Below, one piece after another: positions 42,601-52,975 of a stretch of 64,000 bases of DNA. The stretch's first letter is position 1. The number at the start of each line of letters is the position of its first letter. This DNA is from Diaporthe sp. PMI_573 (Eukaryota; Ascomycota; Sordariomycetes; Diaporthales; Diaporthaceae): positions 682,001 to 746,000 of the forward strand of contig JAJTUP010000023.1 in NCBI GenBank assembly GCA_021399435.1, written 5' to 3'. The notes beneath the pieces were generated by a model. It was not told where the DNA came from and searched no databases. It saw nothing but the letters and a program-made list of their open reading frames with translations. The position numbers were made by a program, and so were the translations under genes.

Positions 42601-45416
42601 TTACCTCTTGCCACCCTTCGTAGGCCGAGCATTCTTGGCCTTCTTGAGCGCCTCGATCTTGCGCGACTTCTTGATGTCCTCCTTCCCCTTGATCTCGCGC
42701 CGGCTGCCCGCGCCGTCTTTGAACTTGCCGATCCTCTTCTCCCTGGCCTCGGCAACCCTCTTCTTGCGCTCCTGGTAGTCGTCGCGGTACTTGTCCGCCT
42801 CCTTGGGCGCCTTCTCCTGCTTGTGCTTGAAGTGGCGGCGGCCCTGCCCGGGCCCACCGCCACCGCCACCTGCGCCGGGCCCGCTGTCGTCCGCCAGCCG
42901 CGCCAGCCCGCTCTTCTCCATCTCGCCCACGCCGGGCAGCCGGCCCAGGCGGTGCTCCTTGCGCCAGCGGTCGAAGCGGCCCGACTGGAACGACGCCGCG
43001 ATCTTGACGCCCGACTCGCCGCGGATCATGCGCGTCTTCTCGCCCTTGGACCCGTCCGCGTCGTTGGCCGTCGACACGTACTTGCTCTGCTTCTTGTCCC
43101 AGCGCATCTTGGCCCGCGCCGGCTCGGCGAACGACTTGGCCCCGTCGTCGTTGGTCAGGTCCATGGTCACGTCGCGTGCCGCCTGCACGAACGACGCACC
43201 TCCGTTGTTGACGCTGTAGCCCTTTTCCTCGTTTGCGTTGATCGTGCGCGGCGTGTATGACATGAAGAACTCCGAGTTCTTGTAGGATTTCTTCTTGTCC
43301 TTGTCGTTGCTCTCAGTGGGGTAAATCACCTCGTGGTTGAAGGCGTCGTCCTCCTCATCCTCGGATGGAGAATTGTCTTTGTCATCTTCGCTCGCGGCAG
43401 ACTCCTCGTCCTCGTCACTTTCTTCGTCTTCCTGCCCTGCTAGCGCATCGGCCATGTCCACATCCTCAGTCGCTTCCTCTGCATCAACCTTCTTCTCCGC
43501 GCGGTTCTTCGGCACGATTGTGGCCCGGATCTTCCTCATGACTTCTGCTCCTGGGTTGGAAGTCGTCTTCTTCCCCATGTTAATCTCAAAAATTGTCTCT
43601 TTTGGCGTCCATTTGCTGATCCTAGCCAGCATAGCATTACGCGCACTCTCCATCTCGTCATCAATCTGCCCGAAGAGGGGGTGCAGTTGGTTCCACCCAT
43701 CTGACACCACAATCTCTTTTGCCCGCTTTGCGCTCTGACTTGAGGCCGAATTCCTTGTTTTTGTGTAAAGCTTCTCTGCTTTTGCGGCAACACTCCGCAG
43801 CAATTTAACGTCCTCGTTTTGTTTCAGGAGCTTGTTCAGCCACTCGACTTGCGTCTCGATCTCTGATCTCTGTAGAGCACCGACCACCATATCGGTCTTG
43901 TATGATGGCGAGACACCCCTTTCTCGACCGAGTGTTAGCTTCCTGCCCAGGAACAGCTGCAGGTCTATCAGATAAGGAGCATCGGAATCCTGCATAATGC
44001 TGTAACTCCAGCCCTCCTTGTCCGCACGGGCAGTTCGTCCAACTCGATGGACAAAGATCTTTGGCTGAGGGGGGAAGTCGTAGTTGATAACATTTGCCAG
44101 CACCGGGATATCGACACCACGTGCTGCCACGTCTGTAACCACGAGAATGTTTGTCCTCCCACGGCGGAAATTGTCGACGTGGATCTTCCGTGCAGTCTGA
44201 TCCAACGATCCATATACGTACGACACTGCAAATCCCTGCTCGCGCAGAAGAGCGGCAACATACTCGACGTGATGCTTGGTGGCTACAAAAACGATCGTTG
44301 AGTGCTCCGTCGGCTTCTCTGGTCTCGACTCGTCTTGCCCTCGCTTCCTTTTCTTCGAAAACTGGCCCAATTCGTCCTGCGGGGCGCCTTGCGGTTCACC
44401 TGTAGGTACCTTGATAACGTCGTGTAGGATGTGGATAAGGGCGGCCTCCTTCTCCGCAGCCTTCACAGAGAAAAATGCGCTTTCCAGCTTCGGCGAAATT
44501 TTGGTCTCCGCGTCCAGTCTCACCAAGCTCGGGTCTTGTAGACCAGCGCGGGCGAATTCCACGAGCGATGCAGGGAGAGTAGCGGAGAACAGCAAGGTCT
44601 GCCTCGATGCTGGCAGGGCATGCAGAATCTCTGCGAGCTGTGTCCCGAAACCCATCTCGAACAGCCGATCTGCCTCGTCGAAGACGACGTACTTGATCGA
44701 GGACAAATTCAGCGACATTTCCACCTTGAGATGCAGGAATCGACCAGGTGTCGCGATTATGATATCCGGGTTCGTCGTCATCGAGGCGAATTGCTCCTCC
44801 AGGCTGTCACCACCCACGAGCAAGACACACTTCAGATCCGTGCCCTTCCCAAACTCTTTCACCACCTTGAGTGTCTGCAACGCAAGTTCTCGAGACGGCG
44901 ACAGGATCAGTGCTCGAGCGCCCACCTGAGCACTGTGCGCCTTCAATTTCTCAATCATGGGTATCACGAAAGCCGCGGTCTTGCCGGACCCTGTCCTTGC
45001 CATGCCCACCACATCCCTTCGTTGGAGTATAAGAGGTATCGCTTTTCGCTGAATGGGAGTCGCCTGTTTGAAACCTTTGCGGAGGATAGCCGAGAGGAGT
45101 TTTGCGTTCAATCCTGGATTATTGTCAGTACGGCTCGGGTCTTGTCAAGGTCTCCGGCCAAGCTGCACATACCCATGGATTGGAAACCGCCTCCTTTTTG
45201 ACCAGTCCCTTTAGTCTGGTGTGCAGCCTTTCGATATGACGCTGCTTGCTTGAGGGCGATGAAGGCCTCATCGCCGTCGTCTTGGTTCGCATCGTCGAGG
45301 AAATCGAAGTCTGCGTTTGCTGGCGCTTGGGATTTTTGGTTTACATCGTCGGTGTATAGCGAGTCGAAGATGTCGACCTCGCCATCTGAAGGCGTCGGCG
45401 ATGCGGCACGAGGCAT
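42601..45416 (-). CDS. DBP10: ATP-dependent RNA helicase DBP10 (DDX54 homologue)
   Basis: Nucleolar DEAD-box helicase needed for 60S ribosomal subunit assembly and 25S/27S pre-rRNA handling. Two exons (45416-45173 and 45113-42601) join in phase through a 59-nt intron (GTATGT donor, CCAG acceptor) right after QSMG. Product 918 aa, as expected. The helicase core shows the Q motif [15 protein letters not shown], motif I ARTGSGKT, Ia [20 protein letters not shown] in [14 protein letters not shown] in [10 protein letters not shown], then TSV-type [16 protein letters not shown] and the HRVGRTAR motif. The acidic insert ([20 protein letters not shown]) and the DBP10CT domain ([13 protein letters not shown]...[14 protein letters not shown]) follow, then a basic nucleolar-type tail. 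The ATG at 45416 opens [15 protein letters not shown]; upstream Met codons in frame are not conserved-looking. It shares a 309-bp divergent promoter with the J-domain gene. Confidence 0.96.
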
Positions 45417-45725
45417 TTTGAGGATATCGCGAAAAACGAGGTGTAAGTATGTCACCAGCAACGAAGGTCTTCCAGGACTCGAGAATTCCGAAATTTTGGG
45501 AGGGATGGGCTTATCGATAAAGACCCTTGCGTCCTGGTCCACTGGTGGGGCTTACCCACTTTAAGGTAGCTAGGAGTGCTGGGTATCGAACCCCTTGCAG
45601 CAGACCCCTGCTGTCTGTGGCACTCGACGACCGCATTTGAAGACAACTTCAGCTGCTGGCCTTGCGACAACTCTTCCATTTGCCCAATTCCACCCGGTAA
45701 GAAGCTCAAAAGCCAAAAAGCCGAG
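45417..45725. promoter_or_regulatory. bidirectional promoter region of DBP10 and the J-protein gene
   Basis: Only 309 bases separate the two divergent start codons, so both core promoters must lie here. No TATA box is evident. A GGGTATCGAACCCC stretch at 45581-45594 resembles a tRNA B box, but no cloverleaf forms around it. Confidence 0.5.
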
Positions 45726-46471
45726 ATGGCATCTACAGAAGAACAGCCCGTTGATGACAGAGATGCCTTGGACATCCTCGATGCCGAGGGCAAGGAGTGG
45801 GAGAAGGCAAGTTATCCCCCCAGATCTTCATCCGCCGCCTAAACAGGCTGACTAACGTCCTCCTCTTCTCAACCCCACAGGATGCCGAGATTGATCGCAT
45901 TCTCAAGGCCTTCCGGCTCGACGCCTACGCCGTGCTGGACCTCAAGCCAGGCGTGCCGGAGTCGGACATCAAGATCACGTACCGCAAGAAGTCGCTGCTG
46001 ATCCACCCGGACAAGACCAAGAACCCGCGCGCGCCCGACGCCTTCGACAGGCTGAAGAAGGCGCAGACGGAGCTGATGGACGAGAAGCACCGGGCGCAGC
46101 TGGACGAGGCGATCGCGGACGCGCGCATGCTCCTGATCCGCGAGAACAAGTGGACGGTGGACTCGCCCGAGGTGAAGGAGCCCGACGCGACCTTCCACAA
46201 GAAGTGGGCCGAGAAGACGGTGCGCGTCCTCGTCGACAACGAGCAGCGGCGGCGGCGCCAGATGAAGGGCCAGATGCAGGAGGAGGGCCGGCAGCAGCGC
46301 CGCGAGGACGAGGAGCTGGACGAGCGCAAGCGCAAGAGGCAGCACGAGCAGGACTGGGAGGCCACGCGGGAGGTGCGCATCGGCTCGTGGAGGGACTTCC
46401 AGAAGGGCAAGACGGGCGCCGGCGGCGAGCCGTCCAAGAAAAAGAAGAAGAAGCTCAAGCCCATCGGGTAA
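45726..46471 (+). CDS. J-domain protein, DNAJC8/Spf31-like
   Basis: J-domain protein related to fission-yeast Spf31 and human DNAJC8, which associate with the spliceosome. Exon 1 (45726-45806) joins exon 2 (45881-46471) through a 74-nt intron whose donor is GCAAGT, not GT: a GC-AG intron with an ACTAAC branch site and CCACAG acceptor. It joins EWEK to DAEIDRIL in phase. Product 223 aa. The J domain (about residues 40-95) reads DAYAVLDLKPGVPESDIKITYRKK, with the HPD signature in LLIHPDKTKNPRAPDAFDRLKKA. The second half is a charged helical segment (QRRRRQMKGQMQEEGRQQ) and ends in a lysine run (EPSKKKKKKLKPIG), a likely nuclear localisation signal. The C-terminal helix WRDFQKGK is typical of the family. 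Intact. Confidence 0.92.
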
Positions 46472-46897
46472 AGAAAAATGGGGTTATGAAGATTTCTGTG
46501 GCGTTGCGGTGTATTGCTTACGGGACAGGCTCCACAGCATGGCTTTCGTCATTAGAGTCATAGATACAGATGCGCTTTCGTTTTACGACCTTTCTCTTTT
46601 ACAGAGCCTCCGCTCCTGCGGGTTTCTACGAGCAAGATGCTGGTATTAGCCAAAGCTTTGTCTATCCTTTTGCTATTTACTCATGAATCACATCGTTTCA
46701 AACGAGGTTTGCACGATCCATCCTCGGTGCCTACAAAGGCACAACTTGCGTCTTGCTGACCATATGGGACAGTCCGCCTTGCCAGCCAGTACAAGCCTCC
46801 AATACAAGTCGAGAACTCAGGTGAGCGATCAGCAAGGTCGTCCTGAATCATGCCCCCACATGTCATCTTTCCACCGTGAATGCTACCTCTTATCCTC
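46472..46897. other. intergenic between convergent genes
   Basis: 3' untranslated regions of the J-protein gene and SYO1. No gene recognised. Confidence 0.4.
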
Positions 46898-48984
46898 TCA
46901 GGGTTTCGGCGGGTTTTTCTTCTTGTACTGGATGAAGCGGCCCAGATTTAGAACGGCCTCATCTGCGCGGAATCTCAACTCGGCTGTGGCGCCCCTCTTA
47001 TCAATCGTCTTTGCCACGGCCTTGGCCTTGGGGAGGATCTCCTCCAGGTGCTTCAAGAAGTTGTCCTTCCAGAACACATCCTTGTCGCATGCGTTGGTCT
47101 CATCGCCATAGATTTCCATGATTTGGTTCAGAGCCTCCACCGTATCCGCGGCTGGTGTGTCCGGCAGCGCGTTGACGATGGTCACCAGGAAAATGCCGAC
47201 TTCACGGTTGAGGCTGGTGGGTGCGGGATCTTGAGCAAGCTGGCCCAGCACACCGACACACTTGACTCCGAGAGCCTGGAATGGGTCGGCTTCTTCTTGG
47301 CTGGCCTGGTCGTCGTTCGTGGGCAGGCCCTTTGAGGCTTTGTAGAGAGCGATAAATTTCAGGTGTTCGTCTCCAACGAGAGGCGTCGACCCCTGTAGAG
47401 TGCGTGAGACGGCCCATGCGATGCTCGTGACTAGGGAAGCCAAGGAGACATCCGCCGTGTCCGTCGCAAGGACAGGTGCAATAACGTTGGACCAGATTCG
47501 CTTGGCTGCCGGTGTCCAGGCCTTCAAGATGCCGGCGTTGCCAGTCTCTGAGTAGTCGAAACAAGAGAGCGTCCAAGATATGTTGTTGAGGGCGGAAAAC
47601 GCCTCGCTCTGAATCGCTATGGCCTCGTCTGATGCAGGTGCCAGGTTAGCCATGCGGATGATGTGTGGTACTGCTTTCGTCATATATTCTTTAAGTGTCG
47701 GCAAGTCATCGATCCCACTGTCGTCCTCGGCACCGTCGTCTCCTCCCGTGACGAGATCCAGGTCTGCCTCCATTGCGTCCTCGTCCATCTCCTCGTCTTC
47801 CTCGCCCTCGGCTCCGTCAGCTTCCATGGGGTCTGCAGCGTCTGCGTTTTCGTCGTCCCCTTCTTGTTTCACTTCTTCTTCATCATCCTCGGCCATTGCG
47901 TCGTCATCCTCGATCCCATTCCACTCATCCCTGTCCTTGTTGCCCTTCGCCATATTGCCTTGCAGGTCCGTTGCGATAGAGGCCAGAATTTCTAGTGCGA
48001 GTGACACAGCTTCCGGAGCAACCCCGCTGATTTTGTTCGTCTTGGGCTCCTGCCTCGTCCGTTCCAGCACCCGGGACAAACTCGGTATGAGTTGTGCATC
48101 TGTGGCGCCATCTTGACCAGGGCTCCCGTCGTGCCACTCGAGTGATGAGAAGATGTTGTGGAGAACACCACACGAATACACTGACTTGACGTCGGTGCCT
48201 TCTTTGAATTTTGTCAGGGTTCTGAAACAACCCGACGGATCAGCGAGTATGAGCTGCGATGCTTTGAGATTATCCTCGGACAGCGACATCAGACAGCTGA
48301 TGGCTTCGGTGGAGGTCTCATAGGGGGTAGAAGTATGAGTGACAAGGAAGCATAGGAAGGGGAGGATTTGAGGGTTGGAGGCTATTCCGTCTAGAATCTC
48401 GTCCCGAGCTGTGCCCAGGGCATTAACCAGCGAAATCAATGCCGTTGTGATATTCCACATGACTTGTTGCTGAGCCTTGGGTGCCTTGGCGAAAGATGAC
48501 TCTGCAACTGTTTGAACCACCTGGAAACTCGTCAGATGAAAGATCAGACAGCAAGAGATTGCTGGACAAACGGGTTACTAACATTCTTGCCAGCATGCTC
48601 TATAGCAGACAGCACATCAAGTCTGAACAAGTGAACACAGAAATCGCTGTCTTCTTCTGACGCAATCACACGCAATATCTCCCAACCAGCAGCGCGGCTG
48701 TCCAGGCTTGCGTCGGTGAGGGTCTCGGTGAGGACGATAGGGACGATCTGCTCCCGGAGGAGGAGCTTGCGGCACTTTGCATCCTGGACAATGTTGGCGA
48801 CAGCGCCGGCAGCTGCTGAGCGGGCGCCGGGGTCAACGCTCCTGAGATCATTTATGACGGGAAGGATTCGCTTCTCCCTGAGCGCAGCGAGCTCAGGGTC
48901 GGTCGGGGCCTTGACCGGTTTTATGGTGGCAGATATGGGGTCTGCGCGATGAGCATGGGCTCTATTTCTCCGTGATTTGCCCAT
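46898..48984 (-). CDS. SYO1: symportin SYO1, 5S RNP (uL18-uL5) import and assembly chaperone
   Basis: Syo1 binds ribosomal proteins L5 and L11 together, carries them into the nucleus with Kap104, and hands them to 5S rRNA. Two exons (48984-48583 and 48520-46898) join in phase through a 62-nt intron (GTTAGT donor, TTTCCAG acceptor) between HAGKN and VVQTVAESS. Product 674 aa, matching known Syo1 proteins. The N-terminus MGKSRRNRAHAHRADPI resembles a PY-type nuclear signal region. ARM/HEAT repeats fill the rest (DPGARSAAAGAVANIVQD, DSRAAGWEILRVIASE, LKASQLILADPSGCFRTL, TKAVPHIIRMANLAP). An acidic loop (EDDDAMAEDDEEEV to EEDEEMDEDAMEADLD, about residues 330-395) corresponds to the insert that contacts L11. 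The C-terminus is basic (RFIQYKKKNPPKP). The gene is intact and of core type. Confidence 0.94.
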
Positions 48985-49825
48985 CTTTGTTTACTCGTCT
49001 TTCCTCTCCTTCTGCCAATGATACTGGAAAGTGTTGGACGGTAAGTGTGGTGATTTAATCAGCTTTACAATAAGGCTGCTGAGTGAACAGTCAACGCGCA
49101 GTATCGATATCTGAGACAGGCCCGGCGAGCGTCCAGAAACTTTTGTCGAGCTCCAAATTTTCTCGACAATCCAATTCTGAACCCGATTGGAGATTTTACC
49201 ATTTGAGGCAAGCAAAGCTCTTCTGCTGTACCCCACCACGGGACTGATCTGCAGTGAGCATGCAGGGTTCAGAGGTACAAGGGCCGTGGGGCAGGTGGCT
49301 AGTCGGCACGAGGACAGGGGTCAGGGACAGGCCGTATTGAATCCGGCTAGCCTGGCCCTCGATCATCTCGGGCGGAAGATGCCATTGAATTAGTCTGGCT
49401 GCTACCCGCGCATGGTCTTTCCCGCCTGAAGCCCCCCTCGTCCCATCTCCGCCCCAAATGGCAACGTGGTTACAATCCAGATATCCATAACCTTCGAACG
49501 CCTGGAGTAACCAAGCCGTGCACTTGCGTTCTCCAAGGCTGACTTCTCCGATCTCCATTTGTGGTGATTTCTCGTTGGCGTACCTGCCCTCGTGCCCCTC
49601 TTGTCACCTCCGTCCTCCGACCCGAACGACTCGGCTACGTCCACCTACTCAGCCCCTCTGGCCAACCCAGACAGTGACGTCCCCCCCAAGACTAGGCCAG
49701 TAGACGCCTCGCGCCAGACATGACGTGAAGTCCCAGCCTGCGCCCCAAGACAAGACACTGTCGTACCCTCCCGGCCCTGCGCACACCCGGTCGCATCCCC
49801 ATTGCGCCTGGGATCGGCTGGGGCA
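48985..49825. other. divergent promoter region of SYO1 and the glycosyltransferase
   Basis: 840 bases with no supported gene. Open frames on both strands are short and overlapping. Confidence 0.4.
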
Positions 49826-51897
49826 ATGCCAGCCACCGTCGACCCGGAGCTTGGGTCCCACAAGAAAGACGATGACTTGTATGTCAAGCGGGGCAGGAAG
49901 AGGGACTCGTCGATCACGGGGTGGAAATCTGCGCCTCGGGTGGCTCCCCGGAAGACCTTGAAGCGCCTCGGCCTCCTGGTCCTGATCGCCGCCGCCGCCT
50001 ACCTCTTCATCCACAACATTCCCACCGACGTGGGCCCACGAAAGTCCGGCCGCCCTTCATATCCGATTGCGAAAGCACCATCTCAGGCCTCACCGAAACC
50101 TCAGGCCGCCCAAGCACCCGAAAAGGTCGATGACGACGAGGACGAGTCGGGGCCTCCCAGCCGCAGCTATGATGGTCCCGTCCGGTTCATGGAGCTTGCA
50201 GAGACTCTGCACGCAATAAGTGGTACTCATGGGGGCTCGACGCTCAATAAGAATGTCTTGTTTGCAGCGTCAAGCTTGAGAAGCGCCGGCTCACTGCTTC
50301 CGCTTGCCTGCAAGATGGGCAGGGAGTTAAAATCATATGTCCATTTCGCATTGCTCAGCAGAAACGACATCAAAATCGAGGAGTTGCGGGCTGTCAATGG
50401 GATCGGCAAGAGCTGTGAGATCATATTTCACGGTAGGTATACACTGTCTATTGCTAGAAACTGGACTTGGCCTTTTTTGACAAGCCAACCGCAGATGCGC
50501 GCGCCGAGTTCCCTAGCATTACTTCCGATGAGAGGTTCGCAAAGTCCGTTGAACGAGCGCTCTACCACATCAACAACTACATGCACCCCCAAGCAATCAT
50601 TGTCGATTCTTCTGGGGCGGAAGATCCCCTGCTACTCAGGTCACTACAGAAACAGGCGCACAAGATGGAAATTGGTCAAGCTGTGGTGGAGCTGCCTGGG
50701 CGTGCAGTAGATCGCCTGTCTTGGATCTCGAAGCTAGACTCGCAATCGCTATCGCATTGGAATAAGTTCAGCGTGGACATCCTGGTTCATGCGCATGCGG
50801 GTGCATCAGGGAGCTTGATCAGACTGCTGAAGTCTTTGCAAACAGCCGACTACACAGCGAGCGCCGTACCCCATCTGACTATCGAGCTTCCCGAGGAGAT
50901 CGACCCGCCGACAGCCCAGTTCCTAAAGACCTTCCGCTGGCCACCTCGTAGAGCTTCCAATCCTGCGATCGCAAACCAGCTGACTCTCAGACATCGGATA
51001 ACAAGGCGCGGTGACACGGAGGAGGAGAGCTCGGTACGGTTCCTCGAGGGCTTCTGGCCTTTGGACACGGGCCTATCCCACGTCCTAGTTCTATCTCCCC
51101 AGGTCGAGCTGTCCCCCCACTACTACCATTACCTGAAGATGGCCCTCCTGGAATACCGGTACTCGGGCCCTGCAATATATCAAGCGTGGGATAAGAGGGT
51201 ATTCAGTTTGAGTCTCGATCTGCCCAGCAAGACTCTCGACGGCTCCGCGACGTTCGTGCCACCAAAGGGACAACCTGGTAGCCCTGATGGACCCGAGCTC
51301 GGCGCCCCGAGTTCCAGCCAGTCGAGTTCATTCCTCTGGCAAGCGCCAAACAGCAACGCGGCACTCTTCCTGGGTGAAAGGTGGGCCGAGCTACATGGAT
51401 TCGTCTCGCACCTGTTAGAAGCGCAACATGGTTTCCAGAGCACGCCAGCCCTCCTGGCCGAGAAGTCAGTCAGCAAGGACTACCCTTCGTGGCTGGAGCA
51501 TGCACTCCGGCTCTGTCGCGCCCGCGGGTACATGACGATTTACCCAGGAGCAGACCTCGCGACGAATCTAGCGACCACTCACGGCGAGTTATACCAGAAG
51601 CCCGAGGAGTACGAAAACGACAAGTGGGGCTCGAAACACCGGGACGAGGATGAAGTGATCCTCCGACACGGGACCTTCCTGGACGGCCTCCCGAACGGTG
51701 AGGGGTTGTCGCGGTTCAACGAGATGGCCCTCCTCTCGTGGAACGACAATCGGATATCACTCGAGGGTCTGAATGAGGAGTCGATCAAGTACGCTGCCGG
51801 GTTCAGGCGCACGGTCGGTGGGTGTAGGACAGGCCAGGCGGCGGCGCCAGACCCTTCTGCGAAGGACTTGTACTGCATGGGCGAGGATGGGGTGTAG
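49826..51897 (+). CDS. type II membrane family 2-like glycosyltransferase (Golgi type)
   Basis: Two exons (49826-50432 and 50495-51897) join in phase through a 62-nt intron (GTAGGT donor, CCGCAG acceptor), restoring IIFH-DARAEFPS. Product 669 aa. After a basic cytosolic head there is one transmembrane anchor at about residues 49-66 (LGLLVLIAAAAYLFI), then a proline/acidic stem, and a lumenal domain starting near NKNVLFAASSLRSAG. The lumenal part resembles the ascomycete glycosyltransferase 2 group of Golgi proteins: WNKFSVDILVHAHAGASGSLIRLLKSL, the VLVLSPQVELSPHYYHYLKMALLEY segment, and FLGERWAELHGFVSHLLE. The ATG at 49826 gives a standard type II topology. The donor and acceptor sugars are unknown. 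It is divergent from SYO1 and convergent with the DUF202 gene, 217 bases away. Confidence 0.8.
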
Positions 51898-52114
51898 ATA
51901 TTTATAGCGAGGCGCTTCTGGATTCGTCTGCCTTGGCGTTCAGGATCATGGAGCAACAATGGACGCGTTGCTTTTTGGCAAGTTGTATATACCTCTTGGG
52001 ATCCGCGCGTCTCACTGTACATGAGTGTGGTGGGATGACGAGCAGGGCTGGCTTCGGCGGTTCTCGAGTTTTTGCTTGATTTGATTCCGTCAGGGCCATG
52101 TGGCAAACCCAGAC

Positions 52115-52975
52115 CTAGCTGCTGTCGTCCATCCCCTCGCTCATCTTGTTCACGACCAGCAGCGTAATACAGGTCGCGATGATGCTGAGGGACACGATAC
52201 CCATGGTCTGGCGGCAGCTGGTCAGGACCGACGTATCTCTTTTGATGATTTCGTTGTTTAGGGGAAGGGAAGAGCTCCGGGCGAGACTCACAAGCTGCGT
52301 TTTGATACCACTCTGCACTATCGCAGCCTTTCGGCTGTATTTATTCACCGTTCCTACCAAGCAAAATTAGCATATCAGCGCCGCCCACATTAACACACTT
52401 GTCTCGTGATACCAGGGAGGATAAAGAAACGAAGACAATGGGGAGAAAACTCACGTATATAATTACCCAAGCCGACAAACAGGCAGGCGACGCTGAGGCC
52501 CCAGAAGACGAGCCCCAGGGGCTTGGCCATGCGCAGCTCCGCGGGGGAGGGCTGGGATTTCAGATGGAAGGACAACACGATGGCGACGGCGACGACGGCC
52601 ATGTAGACGGAGAGGCGCAGGTAGCTGAGGAAGGTGCGCTCGTTGGCGCAGTGGTCGCGGGCGTCGGAGGTCTGGTTCTCGAAGAGCAAGGGCCCGAGGA
52701 AGGGCCATGCGAAGAAGGAGGCCGACGAGGACGAGCCGGAGCCGCCTGGGCTCGAGTCGCTGGTGTATTCGGTTAGTCTTATGCTTTGTGTGTATCTGCA
52801 GGCTCTTGTGAAACGCATATATGAACGAGTTGGGTGTGTTTAGTATGGCAACTTACTAGTAGTACCCCGAGTCGAATAGGTCGTCGACGTCGACGGGCCT
52901 CCTCAGCTCCTTGAGCGTCGTACAGCAGCTCACGGCGCAGAAGCTGCCGTCTTCCTCATCGCGGATGTCGGCCAT
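52115..52975 (-). CDS. DUF202 three-helix membrane protein
   Basis: Three exons (52975-52857, 52759-52455 and 52353-52115) join in phase; the introns are GTAAGT...CACCAG (97 nt, GACTAACC branch) and GTGAGT...GGTAG (101 nt, GCTAAT branch). Product 220 aa. Core DUF202 signature: DHCANERTFLSYLRLSVYMAVV. Three transmembrane helices are LRLSVYMAVVAVAIVLSFHL, LGLVFWGLSVACLFVGLGNYI and MGIVSLSIIATCITLLVVNK. The N-terminal 75 residues are Asp/Ser/Gly-rich and cytosolic. DUF202 also forms the membrane part of the yeast VTC polyphosphate complex, but this protein lacks any SPX or tunnel domain, so a polyphosphate role is only a possibility. The ATG at 52975 opens MADIRDEEDGSF and is well placed. Confidence 0.88.

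Noticed and set aside
42791..43738. Long plus-strand frames opposite DBP10
   Set aside because: They are antisense shadows of a GC-rich, low-complexity coding region (Ser/Leu-rich translations of acidic codons).
45541..45660. tRNA-like B-box sequence GGGTATCGAACCCC
   Set aside because: T-arm, anticodon and acceptor stems do not pair; it lies in the J-protein leader.
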